NCBI RefSeq assembly: GCF_021129235.1
Contig: NZ_JAJOMA010000036.1
Coordinates: 1-58,885 of the forward strand
Length of the DNA stretch: 58,885 nt
Direction of reading: 5' to 3'
From: Kineosporia mesophila
GTDB taxonomy: Bacteria; Actinomycetota; Actinomycetes; Actinomycetales; Kineosporiaceae
Both the position numbers and the translations under genes were made by a program. A model generated the notes under the pieces. That model worked only from the letters and a program-made list of their open reading frames with translations, did no database searches and was not told the DNA's origin. This document shows, one piece after another, positions 31,071 through 40,164 of the stretch. The first letter of the stretch is position 1; every line of letters begins with the position of its first letter.

Positions 31071-31208
31071 CCCGTCCGCCACTGACCCGGCGGCCGCGGA
31101 AAAGACCTCCACCGCCACAGGGGTGTCCTTTATGACCAAACTTATAGAGAATGTCGCAGTCCCGTGCGGGACGTTCGAGAGTGACCCCTGACGAATGGAT
31201 TCCCGACC

Positions 31209-32741
31209 ATGCGAAGAGGCTCGATCCGAACGATCATGACCGCGGCCGCCACCACCGTCGCCCTCACCCTGGGCGCCGGGGTGGCCAACGCCGCCGCGAC
31301 CCCGGGCGCACCCGGCGCCGGTGACGTCTACTTCCCCGACTACGGCAACGGCGGCTACGACGTCCAGCACTACGACGTGCGCGTGCGCTACCAGCCCGCG
31401 ACCGACCAGCTCAGCGGCACGACCACCATCCTGGCCCGCAGCACCCAGGACCTCTCACGGTTCAACCTCGACTTCGCCCTGGACGTCTCCTCGGTGCAGG
31501 TCAACAACCGGGCCGCGACCTTCACCCGCGAGGGCGACCACGAGCTCGTCGTGACCCCCGCCCGCCAGGTCCCCCAGGGCGCGAACCTGACCGTCACGGT
31601 CAAGTACGCCGGGATCCCCTCCCAGGTCGAGGTCAACGGGTACACCGGCTGGAGCCGCACCGCCGACGGCGCCCTGGCCGTGAACGAACCCGAGAGCGCG
31701 TGGTGGTGGTTCCCCAGCAACGACCACCCCACCGACAAGGCCACCTACGACGTGTCCGTCCTGGCCCCCGACGACGTGCAGGTCATCAGCAACGGCACCC
31801 TCACCAGCGGCCCGAACCCCGAACTCAAGGGCTGGAACCGCTGGTACTGGCGCTCGGCCAAACCCCAGGCCACGTACCTGACCTACATCGCGATCGGCCG
31901 CTACGACATCGAGACCGACACCGCCGCCGACGGCTCACCCATCATCAACGCGTTCTCGACCTCCCTCGGCGACTTCGAGGGCGCCGCCCGCGCCGGCATC
32001 AACCGCACCAACGAGATCATCGAGACCGAAGAACAGTGGTTCGGTACGTACCCGTTCGAGGCCCGCGGCGGTGTGGCCGCCATCCCCGGGGCCCCCGGCT
32101 TCGCCCTGGAGACCCAGACCCGCCCCGTCTACGACGGACGATTCTGGCGCCGCGGCGGCAACACCTACGTCGTGGCCCACGAGAACGCTCACCAGTGGTT
32201 CGGCGACTCGGTCTCCCTCACCCAGTGGCGCGACATCTGGCTCAACGAAGGCTTCGCCAGCTACGCCGAATGGCTCTGGTCCGAGCACGAAGGCGAAGGC
32301 ACACCCCAGGAACTGTTCGACTACACCTACGCCAGCTACCCCGCCGACGACCCGTTCTGGCAGGTCCTGCCCGGCGACCCCGGAGCCGACAAGGTCTTCG
32401 ACAGCGCCGTCTACGACCGCGGCGCCCTCACCCTCCAGGCCCTGCGGGTCCAGATCGGCGACGACGCCTTCTTCGAGCTCCTGCCCACCTGGCTCCAGGA
32501 ACACCAGTACGGCAACGGCACCACCGACGAATTCATCGCGCTCGCCGAGAAAATCTCCGGCCAGCAACTCGACGACCTGTTCACCACCTGGCTGTTCACC
32601 CCCGAACGCCCCGACCTGACCACAGGCACCACCCTGGCCCGCCGCAGCACCGCCGACACCGACACCACCCCGACCCGGCCCAAGTCCTGGAACAAGATCC
32701 AGCAGGTCCACACCGCCCACGCCGACCTCAAGGTCTCCTGA
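31209..32741 (+). CDS. Secreted M1-family zinc aminopeptidase
   Basis: The 510-residue protein has a signal peptide (RRGSIRTIMTAAATTVALTL, cleavage near ANA-A, about residue 28), an N-terminal beta domain (about 40-200) and the M1 catalytic domain: a GAMEN-like exopeptidase loop in GVAAIPGAPGF (about 290), zinc motif VVAHENAHQWFGDSVSL (about residues 326-342; H-E-x-x-H) and third ligand in WLNEGFASYAEW 18 residues on. It should release N-terminal amino acids from peptides outside the cell. It lacks a membrane anchor or sortase signal. A 15-bp-stem terminator follows. Upstream, 138 bp with an AT-rich CAAACTTATAGAG element probably holds the promoter. Confidence 0.92.
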   Translation: MRRGSIRTIMTAAATTVALTLGAGVANAAATPGAPGAGDVYFPDYGNGGYDVQHYDVRVRYQPATDQLSGTTTILARSTQDLSRFNLDFALDVSSVQVNNRAATFTREGDHELVVTPARQVPQGANLTVTVKYAGIPSQVEVNGYTGWSRTADGALAVNEPESAWWWFPSNDHPTDKATYDVSVLAPDDVQVISNGTLTSGPNPELKGWNRWYWRSAKPQATYLTYIAIGRYDIETDTAADGSPIINAFSTSLGDFEGAARAGINRTNEIIETEEQWFGTYPFEARGGVAAIPGAPGFALETQTRPVYDGRFWRRGGNTYVVAHENAHQWFGDSVSLTQWRDIWLNEGFASYAEWLWSEHEGEGTPQELFDYTYASYPADDPFWQVLPGDPGADKVFDSAVYDRGALTLQALRVQIGDDAFFELLPTWLQEHQYGNGTTDEFIALAEKISGQQLDDLFTTWLFTPERPDLTTGTTLARRSTADTDTTPTRPKSWNKIQQVHTAHADLKVS

Positions 32742-32781
32742 CCTCGGCCGACCACACCACCTGACCCCACCCCCGAGGAAA

Positions 32782-32820
32782 GGTGGACCGGCCCCGTCAT
32801 TCCACCGGGGCCGGTCCACC
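32782..32820 (+). terminator. Terminator after the M1 peptidase gene
   Basis: Perfect 15-bp stem (32782-32796 and 32806-32820) with a 9-nt loop, TCATTCCAC, beginning about 40 bp after the peptidase stop. Confidence 0.8.
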
Positions 32821-32858
32821 CCACAGACGTTCCGGCACGGACAACACGTCCGGCAGCC

Positions 32859-33092
32859 GTGGTCGCGAAAGCAGCACTGAACCCTCAGCCCACCCGGCCG
32901 GAACCACCACCGCGAGCGCTGCCACCCGCGTCCCCACCTGATGTGCCGGCCACATCACCCGAGGCGCTCGAGCCACGGGATGTCCGCCGGCGCCAGGGAT
33001 CGGGGTTCGCAGAATGCGCCGCGCTGCACGCCAAGATCCTCAAGGCGGTGCAGCTCAACAGCCTGAACCAGATGTTCGAGACCGTCTTCTGA
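32859..33092 (+). CDS. Possible small protein, 77 aa
   Basis: A short open frame between the peptidase terminator and the convergent hypothetical gene. Its N-terminal half is Pro-rich and disordered; the C-terminal part (FAECAALHAKILKAVQLNSL) looks like a genuine amphipathic helix. No strong ribosome-binding site is visible and no family is recognised. It could be a small gene or the remnant of a larger one. Confidence 0.3.
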   Translation: MVAKAALNPQPTRPEPPPRALPPASPPDVPATSPEALEPRDVRRRQGSGFAECAALHAKILKAVQLNSLNQMFETVF

Positions 33093-33101
33093 TCGAGCCG
33101 C

Positions 33102-33719
33102 TCACGCGGGAGCCGAGGGCCACAGCGGCACGGCGCGGGCCGCGGCCTCGATGAACGGCCCCGCCTCCAGGTCGGTCACCGTCACCTCGATGTCCTGGTC
33201 ATCCCACTGGCAGACGATCCGCAGCCGACCCGGGGGCGGTAGCGGCCACAGCCACTGCTCACGCTGGACCGAGCGGTGGCTGCCGGAGCCGCCACGGCCG
33301 TTCAGCACCGGGTGCGACGGAGTCCACCCGTCGATGGATGAGTCGGGGAAGAGGTCGTCGCGGGCGTCGACGTTGGTGGCCCGTCGTCCGTCGGCGAGCT
33401 CGAAACCCCACTTCAGCCCGCCGGCCCGCCGGTCCCGGTAAGGGTAGGGACCATCGAACACCTCAGCATTCAGGTCGCGGTCGGCCCCCAGCCGTCCCCG
33501 CACCAGCACGTTCAAGTACATCGCCAGACCGGTCGCGAAGGCCCGCACACCGGTCAGCGTGACAACGGTGCTGTCCGAGCGCCCGATCACGACCTCCAGC
33601 GGCACCACCCCGGGAAGAACGTCGACGGGCGCAGCCAGCCACTCCGGCTCGATGTGATCCTCGCGTTCCTCATCAAGGTCCTCCTCCGGCGGCGCCGGCG
33701 GCTCGGGAAAGAAGTCCAT
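33102..33719 (-). CDS. Conserved hypothetical protein, 205 aa
   Basis: Coding statistics are good: GC-rich third positions and few rare codons. The N terminus is acidic and Pro-rich (MDFFPEPPAPPEEDLDEERE). A globular part follows with VLPGVVPLEVVIGRSDSTVV, FATGLAMYLNVLVRG and WPLPPPGRLRIVCQWDDQDI, suggesting a beta-rich fold. I do not assign a family or function. Alternative starts are ATG at 33719 and 33725. Its neighbours are a putative small ORF and an ADH fragment, so context gives no clue. Confidence 0.7.
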   Translation of the reverse strand: MDFFPEPPAPPEEDLDEEREDHIEPEWLAAPVDVLPGVVPLEVVIGRSDSTVVTLTGVRAFATGLAMYLNVLVRGRLGADRDLNAEVFDGPYPYRDRRAGGLKWGFELADGRRATNVDARDDLFPDSSIDGWTPSHPVLNGRGGSGSHRSVQREQWLWPLPPPGRLRIVCQWDDQDIEVTVTDLEAGPFIEAAARAVPLWPSAPA

Positions 33720-33790
33720 ACCCACTCCTCAGCGATGGTGATCCACGGGACAGCCAACCAGAGCGGAGACCAGCCCCGCCAGGTCGACGC

Positions 33791-33997
33791 GTGCAGGTCC
33801 AGACCGATTGCGGCGTCCAGATTCTCATCCCACCCGGGATGCGCGCCGTCGCCGACCTCGCCGGCCAGGGTCGGCTGAAGGCCCACATCGACGCGGTCTT
33901 CTCCCTGGCCGAAGGCGCCAAGGACCACGCCCTGTCCGAAACCGGCCGCAGCACCGGAAAAATTGTCCTCGACCGGCGCGAGGACCAGCAGGCCTGA
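33791..33997 (+). pseudogene. C-terminal fragment of a zinc-type alcohol dehydrogenase
   Basis: The open frame has no plausible start and reads RAVADLAGQGRLKAHIDAVF, SLAEGAKDHALSETGRSTGK, IVLDRRED. This is the standard C terminus of medium-chain dehydrogenases/quinone oxidoreductases (..L..G+L...I...F.L..A..A+...E+G...GK+VL). Everything before about position 33800 is missing, including the nucleotide fold. It is a remnant left by deletion or rearrangement, next to a broken inositol phosphatase. Confidence 0.75.
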
Positions 33998-34009
33998 GCG
34001 CCCGCACCG

Positions 34010-34867
34010 CTACCGGCGAGGCACGTAGTCCCGGGTCCACTCGCGCACCAGGTCCTCGTGCACCCGGCCGTTGGACAGGATGCACCCGTTCACCGGCCGG
34101 TCGTAGCGCTGCGGCGCGCCCAGCCGGTCGGTGACGGCGCCCCCGGCCTCGGTGACCAGCAGCGCGATCGCGGCCGTATCCCACGCCGCGCTCACGCTGT
34201 AGAGCTCCGCCTCCCAGAATTCTTCGGCGACCTGACATCCGAAGAACATCGACGGCCGCGGAAAACGATGAGGGACGCTCGCCCGCCCGGTTTCTCTCTG
34301 GATCAGACCGTCGGTGTTGAGCCCGGCGGGGGTGGGCAGGCTCCCGCAACCATTCACGGTCGCCGGTACCGCCAGACCGTCCCGGACCGAGACCGCCAGC
34401 CGCGTGTCACCGCGGTACGCGCCACCGCCAAGCGCCGCCCCGTACGTCTGGCCGGTGGAGGGATTGTGCGCCACCGCGACGACCGGCACCCCGTCCACGA
34501 CCAGCGCGATCGACACCATGAACAACGGGATCCCGAGGATGAACTGCTGAGTGCCGTCCACCGGACCTATCACCTAGCAACGCCCGTCCTCGCGATTCAC
34601 CTAGCAACGCCCGTCCTCGCGATCACCGGGGAAGGAAGTCTCCTCCCCGAGCACGCCGTCACCGGGGAACTGCTCCCGGACCTCATCGATGAACCGGTCG
34701 TTCAGCACACGGTCGGCCGTCGTCACCGGCGACATGTCGGCCTTCACCGACACCTCGAAACCGGCCGCCACCACCTCGCGCACCATGCGCCCCGCGCGGT
34801 CGGCGAAGTCCAGGGCGAGCTCCGGTCCGGCGGCCCAGCTCTGATCCGCACCCGAGACGGCGCCCAT
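34010..34867 (-). pseudogene. Inositol monophosphatase-family gene broken by amber codons
   Basis: N-terminal part (start ATG 34867): LALDFADRAGRMVREVVAAG, SVKADMSPVTTADRVLNDRF and DGVLGEETSF, the first metal-site motif. Then, in the same frame, come two TAG codons (34601-34603 and 34574-34576) and the sequence resumes with VIGPVDGTQQF, the family's W-V-I-D-P-I-D-G-T motif with its first metal Asp changed to Gly. It continues to the C-terminal metal motif AAWDTAAIALLVTEAGG. The TAG takes the place of the conserved Trp. A 27-bp tandem duplication carries the TAG twice. The start overlaps the ROK gene stop by four bases (ATGA), so the two were an operon. The ancestral enzyme would dephosphorylate inositol, histidinol or a sugar phosphate. 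Confidence 0.85.
34570..34623. repeat. Exact 27-bp tandem duplication
   Basis: Two identical 27-base units (34570-34596 and 34597-34623) lie inside the inositol-phosphatase pseudogene. The unit length is nine codons, so the duplication preserves frame; each unit contains one in-frame TAG on the coding (minus) strand. Confidence 0.95.
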
Positions 34868-36288
34868 CAGGAACGCACCCAGCCGGTGGTCAGCAGCGAC
34901 ACGTCGTCCAGGAGCGCACCGAACACCGCTTCGGCCGCGCCCACCAGACCCGCATCGGCGCCCAGCGCGATCTCCTGCACCGGCGGCACACCGTAACCGG
35001 CGCCGAAAAGCCCGGACCGGCCACCGCCGTCGGCCGTGATCGCCTCGCGCACGACCTGTGGGGCCGCCCTCAGCAGCTCCGCCGCGTGCCCGGACAACAG
35101 CACCAGATCCGGATCATGCACCAGCACGAGCGCACCGATACCCCGCCCCAGAGACACCGCGGCCCGGTGCACGGCATCCGCCGCACGCTGCGGATCAACC
35201 TGCACCTGCCCATCCGCAAGGTCAGCCGCCCCCGGCACAGCACTCACGGCGCCAGCGGTACGGACCGGCTCCGTATCCCCCTCAGGTGACCAGCCACCCG
35301 CAGAACGCACCTGGTCCCCGGAAGAGACGCCACCGGCTGTGGACGTCATCGCCGCAAGGACCACGTCCGCCGCGGCGCTCGCCGCACCCGGGGCAGCGGT
35401 GAGCCCGGCCTCGCGAGCCAGTGCCACCTGGTCCACCTCGGTCTCCCAGCAACCACGCGCACCGCACCGGCACACCCGATCCCGCGTACCGAAGGGCAGG
35501 TGCCCGTACTCACCGGCCAGACCCCGGCGCCCGGTCACCGCACGCCCGTCCATCAGCAACGCACCACCCAGCCCGACATCGGCATGCAGCACCAGCACCG
35601 TCCCACCCGAGCCGGAGCCGGAATCATCGGCCTGCCCGACACCGTCCGCGTCCTCGACAGCCCGCCCCCGCACCGACTCCGCAACCGCCACCAGCGTCGC
35701 GACGTTACCCACGTGCGTCCGTTGCTCGGACCGAAAACCCAGCCACCCCAGCACATCCACCGCAGGACCGGCCCAGCCCAGGCCCGGCGCCGACAGCACC
35801 TCACCGCTGACCCCGTCGACCAGACCGTGCACCGCGATCCCGACCCCGGCCACCCGCGCACCCAGCGCGTCCAGACGGGAGTCCAGCACCTCACGCACCA
35901 CGGCGAGCACGTCGTCCACCGCATGCGAGCGCAGCGGACGGGTCTGCGCGTCCACCAGGCCACCGGTGAGCGGCACATGGGCCGCGCGCACCGCGTCCGT
36001 ACCGATCTGCACCGCCACGACCACCGGACCGTTCGCGGAGGGGCCCAGCAAGGTACTGGGGCGCCCCCGTCCACCCGAGACGATCACGTCTTTCTGCTCG
36101 ATCAGGCCCAGGCGCTCCAGGTCCGCGACCAGGGCACCGGCCGTCGCGCGCGTGCAGCCCAGCCGGCGCGCCAGATCGGCCCGGCTCAGTGCCTGGGGCG
36201 AGGAGTGGACCGCCCGCAGGGCCCGGGACAGATGGGCACCCCGTAGATCGGTGGTGGAGGAAACAGCCGGCGCAATCACACCGGACAT
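34867..36288 (-). CDS. ROK-family transcriptional regulator
   Basis: The 473-residue protein has an N-terminal winged helix (LSRADLARRLGCTRATAGAL, about residues 34-53) and a ROK domain: VVAVQIGTDAVRAAHV (ATP/sugar-binding start, about 89), LVLHADVGLGGALLMDGRAV, GLAGEYGHLPFG and the zinc site CRCGARGCWE (about 274). ROK regulators sense a sugar or sugar phosphate and repress sugar-use genes. A roughly 70-residue Ala/Gly/Ser-rich insertion (about residues 300-365) is unusual. The stop overlaps the start of the broken inositol phosphatase by four bases, so their products were coexpressed. No transporter lies nearby. Confidence 0.88.
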   Translation of the reverse strand: MSGVIAPAVSSTTDLRGAHLSRALRAVHSSPQALSRADLARRLGCTRATAGALVADLERLGLIEQKDVIVSGGRGRPSTLLGPSANGPVVVAVQIGTDAVRAAHVPLTGGLVDAQTRPLRSHAVDDVLAVVREVLDSRLDALGARVAGVGIAVHGLVDGVSGEVLSAPGLGWAGPAVDVLGWLGFRSEQRTHVGNVATLVAVAESVRGRAVEDADGVGQADDSGSGSGGTVLVLHADVGLGGALLMDGRAVTGRRGLAGEYGHLPFGTRDRVCRCGARGCWETEVDQVALAREAGLTAAPGAASAAADVVLAAMTSTAGGVSSGDQVRSAGGWSPEGDTEPVRTAGAVSAVPGAADLADGQVQVDPQRAADAVHRAAVSLGRGIGALVLVHDPDLVLLSGHAAELLRAAPQVVREAITADGGGRSGLFGAGYGVPPVQEIALGADAGLVGAAEAVFGALLDDVSLLTTGWVRS

Positions 36289-36340
36289 TATGCTCAGGAC
36301 GCGAACAAAGGTGTCAGACGGGCTGTCGCCAGCAGGTGGT

Positions 36341-37099
36341 TCAGGCCTGCGGAATCGGGTCGTCGTAGGCTCCCGCCGGCCCTCGGTACGGCTTTCCGTT
36401 GACCCGCGGCCACGCGTTCGCGGTGCATCCGTGCAGGCCCAGCGACTGTTGCTGCATCACGGGCGCCGGACGGCCCGCGCCCGGGCACTTCTCGTGGTGA
36501 TGGCCCAGCCGATGCCCGGTCTCATGATTGATCATGTACGCGCGGTATCGCCCCAGGCCCGCGCCGTAGCCCGGCACCCCGTGCACCCAGCGCGCCACGT
36601 TCAGCACGACCCGATTCCCGTTGCGGCAGGAGGTGTACCGATCCGGATCGCTGCGGGTCGCATCGCCACACAGAGCGTCACGGGTCTGCGGGGTGACCAG
36701 GTAGATCGTGAAATCGGCCGCCACGGTCTTCGGTACGCGCTGCAGCCGGACCTGGCCGGTCCCGACCCAGCTGCGCCCGTCCGAGAGTGTGGCCACCACC
36801 CGCCGCGCGAACTTGCGGGCGGTGATCCCGGTGATGCCCTTCTCCAGCGCCACCCGATACCGCAGCAGCGGACCGTGCGTACCGGCGATCCTGCTGCGGC
36901 CACTGGCCACCCGGTACGCCTGCGGCCCCTTCTGCGGATACGTGATCGTCGCCTTCCGGCCCACCGGCATGCTCGCCACGCTACGAGCCCCGGCCGCCGA
37001 CGCCACCGGGCACGCTGCCACGGACATCACGACCATGGCGAGCGCCAGACATGAGACAGCTACCGGGCGCAGGAGGCGGGACGTCAGGACAGGTGCCAT
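36341..37099 (-). CDS. Secreted DUF3152 protein, zinc-protease-like
   Basis: The 252-residue protein has a signal peptide with a hydrophobic core (AVSCLALAMVVMSVAACPVA, residues 13-32; a lipobox is possible) and a DUF3152 domain typical of actinomycetes: ADFTIYLVTPQTRDALCGDA, CRNGNRVVLNVARWVHGVPG and AYMINHETGHRLGHHHEKCP. The HETGH-x4-HHHE segment looks like an extended zincin motif (H-E-x-x-H-x-x-G-H), so it is probably an exported metalloprotease or pseudo-protease. Two to four Cys could form disulfides. It is downstream of the yciI-like gene on the same strand only at a distance, and is probably monocistronic. Confidence 0.85.
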   Translation of the reverse strand: MAPVLTSRLLRPVAVSCLALAMVVMSVAACPVASAAGARSVASMPVGRKATITYPQKGPQAYRVASGRSRIAGTHGPLLRYRVALEKGITGITARKFARRVVATLSDGRSWVGTGQVRLQRVPKTVAADFTIYLVTPQTRDALCGDATRSDPDRYTSCRNGNRVVLNVARWVHGVPGYGAGLGRYRAYMINHETGHRLGHHHEKCPGAGRPAPVMQQQSLGLHGCTANAWPRVNGKPYRGPAGAYDDPIPQA

Positions 37100-37174
37100 A
37101 TCGGCGAGGCTACTGACACCTCCTGCGATCCGGCATATTCAGAGAGAAAGATGTGGCCGACGTTGATGCAGGAA

Positions 37175-37774
37175 TCAGCGCCGCCCACCGAACTGCCACC
37201 GGTACACCTCGACCACCGCATACTGACTGTCCACGTCGTTGCCGGAGCCCAGCACCCCCCGAGCCTCGGCCGCGCTCGCCGCCTGTACGAGCGCGACCGT
37301 GCCCACCCGGGTGCGCCCGTCGTCGCACAGCAGCGGCCCGTAGGTGACCAGAGCGTCCTGGGTGACCATCTCGTCCGTTGCTTCGCTGTCGGGTACGGGA
37401 CCTGACCCCAGCCCCAGGACCAGGTACCCGCCGTCGTCCTCACCGACCGTGCCGCCGGGGAACTCCCACATGGTGCGGCCCAGCACGTTGCGCCAGCGTC
37501 GCAGCAGCACGTCGCGGAACACGCCCGCCTGGTAGTAGGGCTCCTCCAGCGCGAACGCCCGCCCGCCGGCCAGATCGGGCAGGTCGGCGATGTGCACGCT
37601 GCCGACCAGGTTTTCGCCGTCTGCCGTGAAGACCGGCCCGCGCGCGATCATGCCCGTCGCGAAGCGGTCCATGTACGACCAGTGCTCCTGGAGCAGGTCA
37701 TCGCGCAGGGCCAGCGAACCGGGCCGGTCACGGTGAAAGACGAAGAACTCCATCCCCGCAGTGAACACGGTCAT
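37175..37774 (-). CDS. YciI-like protein with two ferredoxin-like domains
   Basis: About 199 residues. Two YCII-type alpha/beta domains are visible: the first from MEFFVFHRDRPGSLALRDDL to YYQAGVFRDVLLRRWRN (residues 8-90 or so), the second from GYLVLGLGSGPVPDSEATDE to VVEVYRWQFGG. YCII domains bind small ligands and sometimes carry a His-Asp pair. The start ATG overlaps the nrdG stop by four bases, so the gene belongs to the anaerobic ribonucleotide reductase operon. This partner is not part of the usual nrdDG pair. Role unknown; it could bind a nucleotide or protect the radical enzyme. Confidence 0.75.
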   Translation of the reverse strand: MTVFTAGMEFFVFHRDRPGSLALRDDLLQEHWSYMDRFATGMIARGPVFTADGENLVGSVHIADLPDLAGGRAFALEEPYYQAGVFRDVLLRRWRNVLGRTMWEFPGGTVGEDDGGYLVLGLGSGPVPDSEATDEMVTQDALVTYGPLLCDDGRTRVGTVALVQAASAAEARGVLGSGNDVDSQYAVVEVYRWQFGGRR

Positions 37775-38367
37775 CTCACGGGACGGGCCTCCTGCCACAC
37801 GTGATGCTCGGCCAGTCCCTGCGCGCGCAGCCAGCCCCGCAGATCGGCGACGTCATCGTGCGTCAGCAAAGACGCATCGACGGTCGTGCGCAGCTGGAAC
37901 GCGACCCCCGCTTCCCGCAACAGCCGCAGACTCCGCAACGCCGGAACGGCACTGTTGGCGGTGCCGGTGACCTGGTCGTACAGCTGCGGGGCGGCCTTGA
38001 TGTCGAAACCCACCCAGTCGAGCAGACGTGCGTCCAAAATCTGACCCAGACGCCGCGGATAGGCGCCACCGGTGTGCAAACCCACCACGAACCCCATCTC
38101 CCGCACCTGACGCACGGCCTGCGCCAGACCCGCCTGGAGAAGTGGCTCGCCACCGGAGAACACGACCCCGTCGAGCAACCCCCGCCGACGGACGAGGTGA
38201 GCGGCAACCGTCTCCCATGCCACTGTCGTGGTGGCCCGGGGATCGAGCAGATCGGGGTTGTGGCAGTAGCCGCACCGCCACGGGCAACCCTGACAGAAGA
38301 CCGTGGTGACGAGGCGTCCCGGCCAGTCGCACGTGGACAGCCGCGACCAGCCACCCACCCTGATCAT
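37771..38367 (-). CDS. nrdG: Anaerobic ribonucleotide reductase activating protein
   Basis: The 198-residue radical-SAM protein has the [4Fe-4S] cluster motif CQGCPWRCGYC (C-x3-C-x2-C, about residues 25-35) and GVVFSGGEPLLQAG (SAM-binding GGE motif, about 67). It activates NrdD by abstracting a hydrogen to make the glycyl radical, which only works without oxygen. The start overlaps the nrdD stop by four bases and the stop overlaps the YciI-like start by four bases, so the three genes are translationally coupled. Confidence 0.93.
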   Translation of the reverse strand: MIRVGGWSRLSTCDWPGRLVTTVFCQGCPWRCGYCHNPDLLDPRATTTVAWETVAAHLVRRRGLLDGVVFSGGEPLLQAGLAQAVRQVREMGFVVGLHTGGAYPRRLGQILDARLLDWVGFDIKAAPQLYDQVTGTANSAVPALRSLRLLREAGVAFQLRTTVDASLLTHDDVADLRGWLRAQGLAEHHVWQEARPVR

Positions 38368-40157
38368 GCGCTCGCGGGCTCGGTGAACGGGGTGCGCTCG
38401 GCGTGCTCACCCTGCTTGCCGATGTTGAACGAGGAGACGGGCCGGTGGTAGCCCATGACCCGCGTCCATACTTCGCAGTCCCCACCGCACGAGGGGCACA
38501 AGGTCTGCTCACCGGGCAGGTACCCGTGCCCGGGACAGATCGAGAACGTCGGTGTCACCGTCAGGTACGGCAGGCGGAACCGTTCCAGGGAGCGGCGCAC
38601 CAGCGACCGGCAGGCCTGCGCGCTGGAGATCTGCTCGGACATGTACAGGTGCAGCACCGTGCCGCCGGTGTACTTGCCCTGGAGTTCGTCCTGGCGTTCC
38701 AGGGCCTCGAACGGGTCGTCGGTGAAACCGGCCGGCAGCTGCGAGGAGTTCGTGTAGTACGGGTGGGCGTCGGTGCCGGCCTGCAGGATGCCGGGGAACC
38801 GGCGCCGGTCCTCCTTCGCGAACCGGTACGTGGTGCCCTCGGCCGGGGTGGCCTCCAGGTTGTACAGGTGACCGGTCTGCTCCTGGAAGGCGACCATCCG
38901 CGTCCGTACGTGATCCAGCAGCCGCACCGCGAGCGCATGCCCGTACGCGGTGGTGATGTCGTGCTCGTCGTGGGTGAAGTTGCGGATCATCTCGTTGACG
39001 CCGTTCACCCCGATCGTGGAGAAATGATTGGCTAGCGACCCCAGATACCGCTTCGTGTAAGGGAACAGGCCGCCGTCGATGAGGTCCTGCACCGTGACCC
39101 GCTTGATCTCCAGGCTGTCGCGGGCCTGGTCCAGCAGTGCGTCGAGCGCGGCGAGCAGAGCGGCTTCGTCGCCGGCGTGCCGGTACCCCAGACGCGCGCA
39201 GTTGATCGTGACGACCCCCAGCGACCCGGTTTGCTCGGCGCTGCCGAACAATCCGTTGCCGCGCTGAAGCAGCTGGGTCAGGTCCAGTTGCAGCCGGCAG
39301 CACATCGAGCGGATCTGGCCCGGTTCCAGGTCGGAGTTGATGAAGTTCTGGAAGTACGGCAGCCCGTACTTCGCGGTCATCGCGAACAGCCGGTCGGCGT
39401 TCTCGCTGTCCCAGGGAAAGTCCGCGGTGATGTTGTAGGTGGGGATGGGGAAGGTGAAGACCCGGCCGGTGGCGTCCCCAGCGCTCATCACCTCGATGTA
39501 GGCCCGGTTGATCAGGTCCATCTCCGCCTGTAGGTCGCCGTAGGTGAAGGCCATGTCCTCACCCCCGATCACCGGGATCTGTTCGCGCAGGTCGCTCGGG
39601 CAGGTCCAGTCGAAGGTCAGGTTCGTGAACGGCGTCTGCGTGCCCCACCGCGAGGGCACGTTCAGGTTGTGCACCATCTCCTGCACGCACTGGTGGACCT
39701 GCTCGTACGTCATCGTGTCGCGGCGCACGAACGGCGCCATGTACGTGTCGAACGAACTGAACGCCTGCGCGCCGGCCCACTCGTTCTGCAAAGTGCCCAG
39801 GAAGTTCACGATCTGCCCGACCGCCGAGGAGAAGTGCCGCGGCGGCGCGGAATCGATCTGCCCGGGCACGCCACTGAAACCGTCTTCCAGCAGGGTGCGC
39901 AGCGACCACCCCGCGCAGTACCCGGCCAGCATGTCCAGGTCATGGATGTGCAGATCGCCCTCGCGGTGCGCGGTGCCCACCGCCGGCGGGTACACCTGGT
40001 CCAGCCAGTAGTTCGCCACGACCTTCCCGGCCGTGTTCAGGATCAGCCCGCCCAGCGAATACCCCTGATTGGCATTGGCGTTCACCCGCCAGTCGCTGCG
40101 CTCCAGGTACTCCGTCACCGTGGCCACGGCGTCAATCTGTGTATGGGTGCCAGTCAT
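38364..40157 (-). CDS. nrdD: Anaerobic ribonucleoside-triphosphate reductase
   Basis: The 597-residue glycyl-radical enzyme makes dNTPs from NTPs without oxygen. Motifs: DLHIHDLDMLAGYCAGWSLR (about residues 68-87), YFQNFINSDL, and the C-terminal zinc site CPGHGYLPGEQTLCPSCGGD (about 551-570), then the glycyl-radical segment TRVMGYHRP near residue 576 (the usual RVCGY reads RVMGY). It lacks the N-terminal ATP-cone of the Escherichia coli enzyme, explaining the shorter length. Upstream, two NrdR-like boxes suggest repression when dNTP pools are adequate. Its presence implies growth or survival under microaerobic or anoxic conditions in a largely aerobic lineage. Confidence 0.93.
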   Translation of the reverse strand: MTGTHTQIDAVATVTEYLERSDWRVNANANQGYSLGGLILNTAGKVVANYWLDQVYPPAVGTAHREGDLHIHDLDMLAGYCAGWSLRTLLEDGFSGVPGQIDSAPPRHFSSAVGQIVNFLGTLQNEWAGAQAFSSFDTYMAPFVRRDTMTYEQVHQCVQEMVHNLNVPSRWGTQTPFTNLTFDWTCPSDLREQIPVIGGEDMAFTYGDLQAEMDLINRAYIEVMSAGDATGRVFTFPIPTYNITADFPWDSENADRLFAMTAKYGLPYFQNFINSDLEPGQIRSMCCRLQLDLTQLLQRGNGLFGSAEQTGSLGVVTINCARLGYRHAGDEAALLAALDALLDQARDSLEIKRVTVQDLIDGGLFPYTKRYLGSLANHFSTIGVNGVNEMIRNFTHDEHDITTAYGHALAVRLLDHVRTRMVAFQEQTGHLYNLEATPAEGTTYRFAKEDRRRFPGILQAGTDAHPYYTNSSQLPAGFTDDPFEALERQDELQGKYTGGTVLHLYMSEQISSAQACRSLVRRSLERFRLPYLTVTPTFSICPGHGYLPGEQTLCPSCGGDCEVWTRVMGYHRPVSSFNIGKQGEHAERTPFTEPASA

Positions 40158-40164
40158 GATCGAA

